From positions 530,951 through 594,950 of the forward strand of contig NZ_LOHG01000001.1 of the NCBI RefSeq assembly GCF_022790535.1: a DNA stretch of 64,000 bases. The letters run 5' to 3'. Numbering within the stretch: position 1 is the stretch's first letter; the number at the start of each line of letters is the position of its first letter. The position numbers and the translations under genes were made by a program. The DNA is from Pseudomonas maioricensis (GTDB taxonomy: Bacteria > Pseudomonadota > Gammaproteobacteria > Pseudomonadales > Pseudomonadaceae). Shown here piece by piece: positions 29,435 through 38,746 of the stretch. The notes beneath the pieces were generated by a model. It was not told where the DNA came from. It made no database searches and saw only the letters and a program-made list of their open reading frames with translations.

Positions 29435-29861
29435 AGGCATACGATGGGGGTGGTTTGGAAGGTGCGCACTTATTGACCATCCCCTCGAATTACCGCCACC
29501 TTTTGGCGCGAAAGCCAGTGTATGTGGCGCAATGCTACGACCGTAGGCACTCGAATCCTGATCGTTCGTGCATTGAGTGACATCCAGATACAACGCCTGG
29601 TTTATCCCTTCACACAAGTGCTACCGAATTGCTCACCCACCCGACACAGCACGGGCCGCAACACGTGCAGACGTCGCTAATCGACAACTCGGGTCGCTGC
29701 TGACTAGACGCATCGCGACGTCGTTTTCAGGGGTTATTGAATGAGCATTCAATTTTAGGCATGGCATTTGCGTTGTCATCACAAAGCCCTGCTTCGTATG
29801 GGGCAATAACAAGAGCCTCCGCCTGAGGCCTCCCAACCGCTTTGTGTGAGGAGATACTGTG

Positions 29862-30965
29862 ATGACTTCGTTCAACTCCGGGGCCCAACCCCAGAATCGC
29901 GCACCACAATCCATTGGCTTTCTGCTGCTGGATAACTTCACTCTGATATCTCTCGCATCAGCGGTTGAACCTCTGCGTATGGCTAATCAGCTGTCGGGCC
30001 GCGAGTTGTATCGCTGGACCACACTGAGTGCCGACGGCGGCCAGATCTGGGCCAGCGACGGTCTGCAGATCACGCCGGATGCGGCCATGCACAAGACGCC
30101 GGAATTGGACACTGTGATTGTCTGTGGCGGCGTTGGCATTCAACGCACAGTGACCCGTGAACACGTCAGCTGGCTGCAAAGCCAGGCGCGTCAGTCGCGT
30201 CGGCTTGGTGCGGTCTGCACCGGCAGTTGGGCGCTGGCCTGCGCCGGTTTGCTGGATGGCTTTGATTGCAGCGTGCACTGGGAATGTCTGGCCTCGATGC
30301 AGGAAGCTTTCCCCCGTGTCGCCATGAGCACCCGCTTGTTCACTCTGGACCGCAACCGCTTCACCAGCTCCGGTGGCACCGCGCCACTGGACATGATGCT
30401 GCACCTGATCAGCCGTGATCACGGGCGTGAACTGTCGGCCGCGATTTCGGAAATGTTCGTCTACGAACGCATTCGTAATGAACAGGATCACCAGCGAGTG
30501 CCGCTCAAGCACATGCTTGGCACCAATCAGCCGAAGCTGCAGGAAATTGTTGCACTGATGGAAGCCAACCTTGAAGAGCCGATCGACCTGGATGAACTGG
30601 CGGTTTATGTCGCTGTTTCCCGTCGTCAGTTGGAGAGGCTGTTCCAGAAATACCTGCACTGTTCGCCGTCGCGCTACTACCTCAAGTTGCGCCTGATCCG
30701 TGCCCGGCAATTGCTCAAACAAACGCCGATGTCGATCATTGAAGTTGCCTCGGTGTGCGGTTTTGTGTCTACCCCGCACTTTTCCAAGTGCTATCGCGAA
30801 TACTTCGGCATCCCGCCGCGTGACGAGCGCGTAGGCTCCAATACCACCCAGCAAGTGGCGATGATGCCTATCCCGCAAGCGATGGTTCTGGCACCGCTGT
30901 CTGGACCGCTGTCGGCGTTGAGCCAGGCGCGTAATGAGTCAACGTTTGCGAGTGTGCGGCTGTAA
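29862..30965 (+). CDS. gbdR: Glycine-betaine-responsive AraC-family activator GbdR
   Basis: 367 aa. N-terminal two-thirds is a DJ-1/PfpI (GATase-1-like) sensor domain (SIGFLLLDNFTLISLASAVEPLRMAN; nucleophile-position Cys in GAVCTGSWALA). C-terminal AraC domain (about residues 225-325) has VAVSRRQLERLFQKYL and ASVCGFVSTPHFSKCYREYFG. Nearly identical in remembered blocks to P. aeruginosa GbdR (PA5380), which senses glycine betaine or dimethylglycine and activates cbcXWV, gbcAB, dgcAB and others. ATG 29862 has GAGGAG 8 nt upstream; the GTG one codon earlier is not used. Confidence 0.96.
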   Translation: MTSFNSGAQPQNRAPQSIGFLLLDNFTLISLASAVEPLRMANQLSGRELYRWTTLSADGGQIWASDGLQITPDAAMHKTPELDTVIVCGGVGIQRTVTREHVSWLQSQARQSRRLGAVCTGSWALACAGLLDGFDCSVHWECLASMQEAFPRVAMSTRLFTLDRNRFTSSGGTAPLDMMLHLISRDHGRELSAAISEMFVYERIRNEQDHQRVPLKHMLGTNQPKLQEIVALMEANLEEPIDLDELAVYVAVSRRQLERLFQKYLHCSPSRYYLKLRLIRARQLLKQTPMSIIEVASVCGFVSTPHFSKCYREYFGIPPRDERVGSNTTQQVAMMPIPQAMVLAPLSGPLSALSQARNESTFASVRL

Positions 30966-31241
30966 AGCAAGTACATCATCTTAGGTCGTGGGACCGGCTT
31001 CAGTCTGGAAGAAGCCGGTTGACCGCCATCAACTCTGCGTTGTGATATACGCCTTCCTGGCTCCAGCCAGCTTCCCCATCCCTCCCTTGAAGCCTCCCTC
31101 CTTTCGCTATATCTCTGCACCGTCCCTATCGTGATTGATACTTAGACGACCTTATTGCTCGGGCGCACCATAGGCTCACCGTATGACGGTCGTAAGTTAA
31201 TCAGCAGCTCAGGGAGTGAGTGGGGCAGACAGGAGGTCGTA

Positions 31242-32906
31242 ATGAACAGAATGTGGACAGTGGGATTGTTTGCAACAAGTCTGATGGCTTGTTCGACAGG
31301 CCCTGCACCGGTGAGCGGGCCCTCACAACTTTCTCGTGCAGGTGTGGCAGATCAGGCATTGGTCGATAAGCTGAACCTGCGTTATCAGAATACGATTGAG
31401 CAGTGTACCGAGGGCACACCCGCTTATTACTGCTCGGGTGTCATGCTGCGGGTTTCAACTTACAATGCCAGTTATCCGTTCTGGACTCATAGTCCGCCTG
31501 CTGCTGCCTTAGGCTCAGTGACGTTCTCCTATATTCGTCGTGATATTGGAAGCAACGGCTCAGACCTTGGCAGTGGTTTTATCTTCAGCGATCAGGAAAC
31601 ATCGCTGGCCGAAAACAAAGCGCCCATAGTCCGATGCATTTATCCGTTTATGGCTGGAACACAGAATGCAGGGCGTCCTGGATCTGGCTGTGGCTTTGCA
31701 GCAACAAGCGCGCGGCAGGAAACGGACCTCAGTACGTGCGCAACATTGGCAACGCCTGCTGTTACCGCGCCGCTCTGGCTGGAAAACTTTCGCCGTTTCG
31801 GCTCTGACATTTATAAGCAGTGTTCGTTGAGTTCACTGGTCGCTAGCCAATTCAAAGCCAGCCTTGACGCGCATAACGGTGTTGACGCGGCACATACGGC
31901 CACCCGCAATGAACTACTGATTGCCACTTGGCGAGAAGATACGCCCGAGCAGTTGCCGATTGAGGCTTTTTTCTACAATGCTGCGACGGGAGGCATGTTG
32001 AACGCGCAGTCCTTGCGCCATGCCTATTATCTGAAAACATCGCAAAAGCTGCCCATTGTCAGGGTTAACTTTGCTGCTGCTGACAAAAATATATTTACCT
32101 GGAATAGCGCTGATCAAACAGATGGCTGGGACGTGGCAGATCGTTTGAATGCGCGCTATAACGCCACACTCAATGATTGCGCCGGGCGTGCAGCCTATTA
32201 CTGTAACGGCGTGATTGCTCGCATGACCACTTACGGCGCGGGTTTTCATTCATGGAACCCCAATCCGAGTGGCCAAAATGATGTTTCATTCACCTACCTC
32301 AGAAAAGACCTCAAGTTTAACCATGCCCCCTATATGGGGCAGGTTGAGCAAGGGTTTATCTTCAGAGAAGCCGATGCGTATGGCCAGCAGGGGGTCTACC
32401 CGTTAGCAGTGCTATGTTCATTCCCGTATGACGGCGCCACCGCCGAGCGGGACGGGGAAGGATGCGGCCAGAATCAGTATTTCCCCTCGGTCAGCCGCCT
32501 CTGTGCCGACCAGGGCATCACCAGCCTTGCCACCTGGAAAACTCATTTCTTTTCTCAGCCATTGGCGGTCAACAGATATCGCCATCAGTGCGGTTTCAGA
32601 ACCGATCCTGCAAGTTTTGCACTAAGCCTCATAGCCCGGGAAAATCCACAGGCAGAAATGAGCTGGATGGCGCATAACGAAATCCTGATTGACCGCTGGC
32701 CGCAAAATATTCCAACGCAGTTGCCCATCGAAGCGTTTATTTATATTTACGATCAAAGTCGGGCGAAACCGGGGCTTGTGGGTGCCCAATATATTCAGCG
32801 TGATTATTACGCTCAGAGCAGAAAAACAGCGCCAGTGATCAGTGTCGCGTTCCAAACCGGGGGCAATAATATCTTCAGCTATCACCCGAGTGATCAGGGG
32901 CTGTAA
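31242..32906 (+). CDS. Lipoprotein with two tandem halovibrin-like modules
   Basis: 554 aa from ATG 31242, which has a perfect AGGAGGT site. Lipoprotein signal with lipobox LMAC (Cys about residue 17). The rest is two homologous halves (about 35-290 and 295-554). Each has a RYxxT..C....YYC(S/N)GV block, a block with W then VSF/VTFSYxR(R/K)D, a GFIF segment, a C-x-(Y/F)P..GCG block, and near its end NE(L/I)LI..W..(D/N)xPxQLPIEAFxY. The same blocks form the single-module protein at 40860-41777. I recall this pattern from Pseudomonas proteins annotated as halovibrin (HvnA/HvnC); Vibrio fischeri halovibrins are secreted NAD-glycohydrolases. Enzymatic function here is inference. Cys-rich and exported. 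Confidence 0.7.
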   Translation: MNRMWTVGLFATSLMACSTGPAPVSGPSQLSRAGVADQALVDKLNLRYQNTIEQCTEGTPAYYCSGVMLRVSTYNASYPFWTHSPPAAALGSVTFSYIRRDIGSNGSDLGSGFIFSDQETSLAENKAPIVRCIYPFMAGTQNAGRPGSGCGFAATSARQETDLSTCATLATPAVTAPLWLENFRRFGSDIYKQCSLSSLVASQFKASLDAHNGVDAAHTATRNELLIATWREDTPEQLPIEAFFYNAATGGMLNAQSLRHAYYLKTSQKLPIVRVNFAAADKNIFTWNSADQTDGWDVADRLNARYNATLNDCAGRAAYYCNGVIARMTTYGAGFHSWNPNPSGQNDVSFTYLRKDLKFNHAPYMGQVEQGFIFREADAYGQQGVYPLAVLCSFPYDGATAERDGEGCGQNQYFPSVSRLCADQGITSLATWKTHFFSQPLAVNRYRHQCGFRTDPASFALSLIARENPQAEMSWMAHNEILIDRWPQNIPTQLPIEAFIYIYDQSRAKPGLVGAQYIQRDYYAQSRKTAPVISVAFQTGGNNIFSYHPSDQGL

Positions 32907-32966
32907 TAGGCAGTGCGGCGGCGTAGGCACGTTGGCAGCGGGTCCTACGCCATTGATATGTCTTGG

Positions 32967-33224
32967 TCAGTGACCTTGCTTATAAATCGCCAACGCAGGC
33001 AGCAACTGTTGATCAATCGCCTGCCTTACCGCAGGCAGGATCGTTGCACTGCCGGTGAGCATTTGCTCAACCAATCTGCGCAAGGCGGTGGCGCGGTCCG
33101 CGGTCAGACCTCTTACTGCTTGCGCGCAGGCTTGTTCGGCCGTGATGTTTGAAGGCAATTCGCAGCCGATAGCCCTTAGCTGGCCGATCAAGTCTTCCTG
33201 GTCAATCAGGTCCGCGTGCATCAT
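32967..33224 (-). CDS. Small hypothetical protein
   Basis: 85 aa, soluble, mostly helical by composition (DLIDQEDLIGQLRAIGCEL; ATALRRLVEQMLTG), acidic N-terminal half. Start ATG is preceded by AAGGAG at 8 nt, which supports translation. No signal peptide, no motif I recognise. Convergent with the halovibrin-like lipoprotein gene, 60 bp apart. A partner or immunity role for its neighbour is conceivable but unsupported. Confidence 0.6.
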   Translation of the reverse strand: MMHADLIDQEDLIGQLRAIGCELPSNITAEQACAQAVRGLTADRATALRRLVEQMLTGSATILPAVRQAIDQQLLPALAIYKQGH

Positions 33225-33480
33225 TGCGACTGCTCCTTGTTATTTGGGTCTGGACGATTCTGGTAGCGCCCGGCGGCATCGGCAAGACCCGTTTGCAAGA
33301 ATGTCCGGTATGCCTATGAACAGGTCGTTTTCGGCTAACCGGCAAAAGATATCAACAGGCAGACTGGGCGTGCTTTAAAGCGCGGTACATGGTTTGGTCA
33401 CCCTCTGTATCGTGAGTCTGCTCTTGGCGTTTAGCCCGGTTTGTAATGGCTTGGCCGGATTGGCGTCTTTCTGCAGGCGT

Positions 33481-33503
33481 AAAAAAAGGGGCCGTATGGC
33501 CCC
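33481..33503 (-). terminator. Rho-independent terminator of the autotransporter gene
   Basis: On the minus strand GGGGCC-ATAC-GGCCCC followed by seven T. It lies 18 bp past the autotransporter stop. Confidence 0.9.
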
Positions 33504-33521
33504 TCCTTTATTTGCTATTAC

Positions 33522-36044
33522 TTACCAGCTGTAACGCAAGCCAACATTCACGCCCCAAGGCTGTTCGATATTCTCACCTTTGCTGTAATCAACGTCAGCG
33601 TGTAATTGCAATACATCGGTCAACTGCGCTGCAATCCCGGCACCGACTTCACCGCGGCTGCCTGACAAATCATTGCTGAACGTCGTATTGTTGACCTTTA
33701 CCCGATTGCTTTTGGCGAACTCGTGGGCGATTGCCACCTTCACGTAGGGCTGGATGAAACCACCACCGTCCAGAGGGAAGTTGCGACCGACGCTCGTTCC
33801 CGCTTTGCCCAGGAACGAATCAGCCTTGTTGCTGCTGGCATTCATGCCGTTGTCCAGCGAGTAATTCTCGCCCGAAACCCACAAGGTCGACCCTTGTACA
33901 AAGGGTTCCACGAACCAGTTATCGGCAAGCTTGATGTGTTTGCCGGCCTCAATCGACGCGCCGATGCCATGGGTGGTGTAGTCGCCGTCAGACTTGGTGC
34001 CGTCGCTCATCCGGACGTCCGACTGGTTCTTGAAACGGTTGGCCTTGATGATTGCATCAACGTAATACCCGCTGTCCGACAGCCAGGTGGTGTAGGCACC
34101 CAGATAGTAGCTGTCGACACGGCCGGTGGTACCCGCTGCGATATCCAGATCCGAACGGCTGTAACCCCCAAGTACGCCTACCAGCCACTGACCGCTGCTG
34201 CTGGGCAGCGCCAGGTCTGCACCGTAGGAAACCCCTTGCTGATTTTGTTGATAGGCTGTGCCGCCCGCGGCCGACATATTGAATTTGTTGCCGTAAGCAC
34301 GCACCCATGCGCCACCTTCGGTTTTGCCATAACGCAACTCGCCCATGCGACTGCGCAGGCTGGTCAATTCGCCGTACCAGACCGTTGGTGCCGCGCTGAA
34401 CAAACCAATGACCGAACGGGTGCCAGGCGTGGTGATCGGGTTGCCGGTGTCGTCTACTTTTTGAACCAGGAACCAGTCTGTTCCACGCTGCTCCAGTTCA
34501 TAGGCAAACGTGCCCACGTCCACCTGGCCCCCTACTACGCCAAATGCCGCGTCGCTGCCCGCGCCGGTGTGAGCGACCTGCTGATCCTGATCACCCTTTA
34601 CAGGTTCAACACCCGTGTTTTTGATCTGCAGATCGTAGTTGCCCGTTGCCACGCCGGTGACGTCTATGAAGTCGCTTTGATGGGCGGCCAGGTCGGTGTC
34701 CATGATGAACCGGCCATTACCCGAGAGGGTGCTGACGGTGAGGGTTTCGAATGTTCCGTCGTTTTCACCGAGTTTTACGCTACCTGCGTTCATGCTCAGG
34801 TTAGTCACGCCTGAACCGTTGCTGGTGGTCCAGGTTGAGTTGTCCAGGCTCAGGTTTTCAACGTTGCTCAAGTTGCCGTTGATAGATGAATTGCCGACCA
34901 GATTGAACTGCTGGACATTGCTAACGTCGCCTGTCAGGCGTGAGCCGTTATTGGCGCTGAGGTTAGTGGTATCAGACACATTCCCCGTCAGGCTCGAACC
35001 GTTGTCCAGCGTGAAATCGGTAACATCGGAAACGTTGCCGGTAATGCTGGAGTTATTGTTCAGGCTGAGGGTATCGCTGCCAGTAAGGTCGCCAGTCAGC
35101 GTTGAGCCATTGCTCATTGCCATGGTGGCAACGTTGGTAACATCGCCAATGATGCGAGCGTTGTTGTTAAGTGCGACCGTCCCGGTCGAGCCAGGGTTGA
35201 TCAATATGCCGCCTTGTAGCGTGCTGTTGTCCACCAGGACGTTAGCAGACGAATCGTTGGCGACTTCAATGGCCAGGCCATTACCACCGGTCAGTACAGA
35301 ACCATTGGCGATGGAAATAGTTGCATTGGTAGGTGTGCCTGGTTCGAAAGACGCAACATATATAGCGCTCTGGGACGTGCCTGTGATGCTCGATCCGTCG
35401 ACGGTCAGGGAGGTGTTTCCCCCGTCAGCGCCACCCAGGATGTCTGAGCCCAGATAAACCCCATAGGCCGAGCCCGTAACAGAGCTGCCGTTCTGGACAG
35501 TAGCGGTGCCACCCTCAACAGCCAGCCCGGCGCCCCCCGAAAATGGGTCCGCGCTGCCATCACCAATGCCGTTGACTACTGTCCCGGAGAGCGAGACTGC
35601 GCTTTGATAAGTGACATAAACCGCCGCATCGGCTCCGGTGATGGAGCCTCCGGTTACCGTCGCCCTTGAAGGGCCGCCGACCGATCCACCGTCACGTTGA
35701 ACAAGCAAGCCATAGCTGGCGGTGCTGGTCACATTTGTGTTGTTGAGGATTGCAGTTGCCCCGAACAAGGTGATGCCTTCAGCCGCGCCACTGGTGACAG
35801 TGCCACCGTCAATATTCAGCGTTGAACTGTCAAGTGCGGTAATTTCAAATAGTTGCGTGCCCGGTAGGACCGTCAGAGAAGAGCGCTCCCTTAGAAGCCA
35901 TGATTCTACCGGTGTTCCTGGGCCAATAGTTCTGGGCTCGTCAGGTATTAATTCACCCGCCCAAGTAAGTGGGCTTATTGCCAGCATCATTGAGATGCTT
36001 ACCGCCACAGGGGTTAGTTTATGTGGAGGCCTTTTGATATTCAC
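33522..36044 (-). CDS. Pertactin-type autotransporter (type Va secretion)
   Basis: 840 aa from a GTG start with AAGGAA upstream. Signal peptide residues 1-29 (VSISMMLAISPLTWA). Passenger of beta-helix type (about 30-560), rich in Gly, Ser, Thr and Asn, with about five near-regular 18-residue repeats of the form SSLTGNVSDVTxFxLxNG at about residues 305-400. The autotransporter barrel occupies about 570-840: GGAWVRAYG at its start and the C-terminal VNVGLRYSW ending in an aromatic residue, as BamA substrates do. No enzymatic motif or RGD seen; likely adhesin or cell-surface protein. Has its own terminator; an 18-bp palindrome lies about 107 nt upstream. Confidence 0.9.
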   Translation of the reverse strand: MNIKRPPHKLTPVAVSISMMLAISPLTWAGELIPDEPRTIGPGTPVESWLLRERSSLTVLPGTQLFEITALDSSTLNIDGGTVTSGAAEGITLFGATAILNNTNVTSTASYGLLVQRDGGSVGGPSRATVTGGSITGADAAVYVTYQSAVSLSGTVVNGIGDGSADPFSGGAGLAVEGGTATVQNGSSVTGSAYGVYLGSDILGGADGGNTSLTVDGSSITGTSQSAIYVASFEPGTPTNATISIANGSVLTGGNGLAIEVANDSSANVLVDNSTLQGGILINPGSTGTVALNNNARIIGDVTNVATMAMSNGSTLTGDLTGSDTLSLNNNSSITGNVSDVTDFTLDNGSSLTGNVSDTTNLSANNGSRLTGDVSNVQQFNLVGNSSINGNLSNVENLSLDNSTWTTSNGSGVTNLSMNAGSVKLGENDGTFETLTVSTLSGNGRFIMDTDLAAHQSDFIDVTGVATGNYDLQIKNTGVEPVKGDQDQQVAHTGAGSDAAFGVVGGQVDVGTFAYELEQRGTDWFLVQKVDDTGNPITTPGTRSVIGLFSAAPTVWYGELTSLRSRMGELRYGKTEGGAWVRAYGNKFNMSAAGGTAYQQNQQGVSYGADLALPSSSGQWLVGVLGGYSRSDLDIAAGTTGRVDSYYLGAYTTWLSDSGYYVDAIIKANRFKNQSDVRMSDGTKSDGDYTTHGIGASIEAGKHIKLADNWFVEPFVQGSTLWVSGENYSLDNGMNASSNKADSFLGKAGTSVGRNFPLDGGGFIQPYVKVAIAHEFAKSNRVKVNNTTFSNDLSGSRGEVGAGIAAQLTDVLQLHADVDYSKGENIEQPWGVNVGLRYSW

Positions 36045-36640
36045 GCTTAGTTCCTTGCGGTAATGCAGCCTTTAAGTGCTAAAGGTGCTTAAAGGTCACT
36101 AATTAGATAGATAGCGCCCTCCAATACCCATAGGAAGGATCTGTAATCCATGTGGGAAAGTTCCCACAGAGCCTGGATGTGTTTCATTTGATTAACACAT
36201 GTGCCTAATAAGAGCGACACTCATGGGTTTTCTGAAAAATCCTGCGGGCAGGTATAGGCGGGAATGTGTGCCATTGCAGGTATTGACTAGTAAAAGCTAA
36301 TTGTTCTAATTGTCAAGTTTGAGGGGTGTGCGCCGATATTTTTGGTGGTCTTCGCTATTTGGGAGGGGGCCGTTATTTTGAATGGCTATAAGCAGGCGAT
36401 CATAATTGCCGTTCACGATCAACCAAATCGCCATTAAATATAATGCACGAGGTGGGTTGATCTAGCTTTAAAGGGCAGGATGAATGATTTTAAAATGCAC
36501 TGCCAGGCAGGGATTGCCACTGCATACCTCGTCTCCCTTTTTCGGCAACAGGCTGCTCATACTACAGTGACCTCGCTGGGCCATTGACTGCATTTTGAAA
36601 TCGTAGACCTTTCATTATGATTGATAAAGGATGTATCGAT
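36045..36640. other. AT-rich 0.6-kb intergenic region, divergent promoters
   Basis: Separates the leftward autotransporter from the rightward Ig-like genes. Visibly richer in A and T than the flanking core genome. It contains the palindrome at 36151-36168; beyond that I see no gene, repeat or clear promoter boxes. Confidence 0.5.
36151..36168. promoter_or_regulatory. 18-bp palindrome upstream of the autotransporter
   Basis: TGTGGGAA-AG-TTCCCACA, perfect 8-bp arms with a 2-bp centre, about 107 nt before the GTG start. Size and symmetry suit an operator for a dimeric regulator. Confidence 0.5.
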
Positions 36641-38599
36641 ATGGTTAATTTAAATGTAAGTTCGGTAGCCAAGCCTGGAGCGGGGGATGCTCGCCTCCCT
36701 GATCCACAGCTCTTGACGCCCACTATCGACGGGCAATTTACCAGCAAAAAAGTGCCGGTGACGTTAGCGGACAGCGGCTTGTCAGTGAGGTTTCCTCGGT
36801 GGGTAGATCTGACCGCTGGCCATAATATATATTTAACAGTTGGTGGAAATACCACCGCCAATAGAGTACTGCCTGGATATTCTGTATCGCTAGCTGATGC
36901 GGCTGACCCTAACAAAATCTTTGTCTTGCCGTTGCCTGCTTCTTATACGGTGGCTGAAGGCAGTATTATTGTTAGCTACATGGACACTACCCGTACCGGC
37001 GTAAATCCAAGGTGGCCAACGGAAGCCCAAACCGTCATCGTCGATCGTACCGCACCTGGCGGCCAGGTTTTACCCATATTACTGAACCCGGATGCAACGC
37101 AGATTATTAGGAATCTGACCGAGAGCGTATTCGATACCAACGGAAAGTTCGAAACGCTGGTTGCGGACTACGATGGTATTGAGGTCAATGACAGGATAGT
37201 GCCGTTTATTATTCCAGAGGGCGGCGCTGCCCCGGTATTCTTCGTTGCCTCTGAAGAAATAGTTGATGACGACGAAGTTCATACCAACAAGGTTCGCTTG
37301 TTTTTTGATCGCGCAGATATCACTGCTCAGGGTGACGGTTTGCACGAGTTTGGCTATCAGGTAACGGATGAGGCAGGCAATGTCTCGGTGTTGTCGCCTT
37401 TGGCGAGAATACAGGTGTTGCTGCTGGATGTACCGTCGGGATTAATCGCGCCTGTAGTGCCTGCCTTCCGGGACAATGCGGGCGTAGGTGACGGAGTTAT
37501 TAATTATGATGATGCTATGGCGGGTGTCGAAGTCGAGATTCCTACCTACGTCACGCCGAAAGAGGGGGATTCTATCGTTGTCAATTGGGGAGGGCAGCTT
37601 TCCACACCGCCCTATTCTTTGACGGCGGCTGATATCGTCAATGATCCAGTCACCACCATTAAGCTGACCGCTGCACTTGTGAAGCTTGCAAGCAGTAACC
37701 CTGCTTTGCCAGTCTTCTATACCGTGACCCGGTCAGGCTCGCCTTACCCTTCGCCTACGTTGCCAGTCAACGTTGATCTTGGTGTGCCTGGTGAGCCCGA
37801 TCCGGAACGGTTGTTGAGGCCTCTCACCGTCCTCGGCGCTGATGCTCAAGTCGACGTCATTACAGAGGACGACTATGGCAAAGATGCTCGCGCAACGATT
37901 CCTGGCTTTACCAATGCGGTCCCTCCCCTGAACAGTTTTCTGTCCGGCGATGAGGTGACTGTTATCTGGGACGGTGTACCGATATTGCCCCCTTATCAGG
38001 TTCAGAGTGTTGACGTAGGTCGTAATTTACTCCTACCGATTCCAGCCAATTACATCACCGATAAAGGCGCTGGACTCAAACCCGTCACCTATTCCATTCG
38101 GCGGGAACTGCAACCTCCTTACACCCCGCCGCAATATGGGACCGGTACTGCTGGAATTACGACTGTTGAGGTGCGCTCCAGGGACGGGCTGCCTAATGAT
38201 GGTCAACCGCTTACGGTACCTACTTACACAACCGTTAACCCGGATGGCATTATTGACCAGGACGCTGCAGTCAATGGCGCCCCTGTTCAGTGCCCCATTG
38301 TTTATTCCAGCGTGAGTCAGGGTGACGATATAACCCTGAAGTTCATGGGTTATGACTTTGATAACCCGACCCAGCCGATAACTCCCTCCGCGTTTGAAGT
38401 GACGACTCAAATCACAGATATCGATGAAGGGCGTGGCTATGCTGTGATCACCATTCCTCGGGAAAACTTGCGCAGGTTGTGTGTAGGTTATGGCCGAGTG
38501 ACGTATGTGATCACCAATGATAAAGGTTCCACTGAATCATTGCAGGCAGAGGCCATTGTGGACCTGAGCGATGCAACCAATCCGACGTGCACGATATAA
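36641..38599 (+). CDS. Ig-like repeat protein A, no signal peptide
   Basis: 652 aa from ATG 36641, which has AAAGGA 9 nt upstream; an ATG at 36617 lacks a site. The protein is a string of about five beta-rich modules of 100-130 residues. The recurring core is GDxVxVxWxG with a following PPYxL/V: GDSIVVNWGGQLSTPPYSL and GDEVTVIWDGVPILPPYQV are the clearest, and each module ends with a V-x-Y-x-V strand (EFGYQVTDEAGNVS; PVFYTVTRSG). No signal peptide, anchor, T1SS-type glycine-rich C-terminus or catalytic motif. Followed after 147 bp by a related gene in the same direction, with a perfect hairpin between. Function unknown; I only know this as a Pseudomonas Ig-like domain family. Confidence 0.75.
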   Translation: MVNLNVSSVAKPGAGDARLPDPQLLTPTIDGQFTSKKVPVTLADSGLSVRFPRWVDLTAGHNIYLTVGGNTTANRVLPGYSVSLADAADPNKIFVLPLPASYTVAEGSIIVSYMDTTRTGVNPRWPTEAQTVIVDRTAPGGQVLPILLNPDATQIIRNLTESVFDTNGKFETLVADYDGIEVNDRIVPFIIPEGGAAPVFFVASEEIVDDDEVHTNKVRLFFDRADITAQGDGLHEFGYQVTDEAGNVSVLSPLARIQVLLLDVPSGLIAPVVPAFRDNAGVGDGVINYDDAMAGVEVEIPTYVTPKEGDSIVVNWGGQLSTPPYSLTAADIVNDPVTTIKLTAALVKLASSNPALPVFYTVTRSGSPYPSPTLPVNVDLGVPGEPDPERLLRPLTVLGADAQVDVITEDDYGKDARATIPGFTNAVPPLNSFLSGDEVTVIWDGVPILPPYQVQSVDVGRNLLLPIPANYITDKGAGLKPVTYSIRRELQPPYTPPQYGTGTAGITTVEVRSRDGLPNDGQPLTVPTYTTVNPDGIIDQDAAVNGAPVQCPIVYSSVSQGDDITLKFMGYDFDNPTQPITPSAFEVTTQITDIDEGRGYAVITIPRENLRRLCVGYGRVTYVITNDKGSTESLQAEAIVDLSDATNPTCTI

Positions 38600-38617
38600 G
38601 TATTGGTACGGCTGCCT

Positions 38618-38648
38618 GGCGAGTCCCTTTTTTGAAAAGGGACTCGCC
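38618..38648. other. Perfect 14-bp stem-loop between the two Ig-like genes
   Basis: GGCGAGTCCCTTTT at 38618-38631 pairs exactly with AAAAGGGACTCGCC at 38635-38648 across a 3-nt loop. No T-run follows on either strand, though the stem itself contains T and A runs. Could be a terminator for gene A or a processing site. Confidence 0.7.
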
Positions 38649-38746
38649 ATTCACGTATCCTGGCCGGAGTCATAGCATCGCCGTTCGATTTTATGTGCTC
38701 ACTGCACCGGGCCCAGGGTGGGACACACTCATTAATGGGTACTCCA

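Larger units (their letters stand above)
28856..29861. other. 1-kb gene-free region between cbcX and gbdR
   Basis: Divergent regulatory region of cbcX (leftward) and gbdR (rightward), far longer than needed for two promoters. It holds the 21-bp tandem repeats at 29018-29075, two copies of TTGGTGTTTTTTT (28869 and 28911) in the cbcX leader with a small dyad TCAGCTT-CGC-AAGCTGA at 28888-28904, and a REP at 29361-29434. I see no credible open reading frame or gene remnant. In P. aeruginosa, as I remember it, sdaB lies here. Confidence 0.6.

Noticed and set aside
29283..29546. 87-codon frame in the cbcX-gbdR gap
   Set aside because: Half of it is a REP element and no ribosome site precedes it.
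30993..31019. Dyad ACCGGCTT..AAGCCGGT after gbdR as terminator
   Set aside because: 8-bp stem with a long loop and no T-run; may be chance or REP debris, too weak to list.
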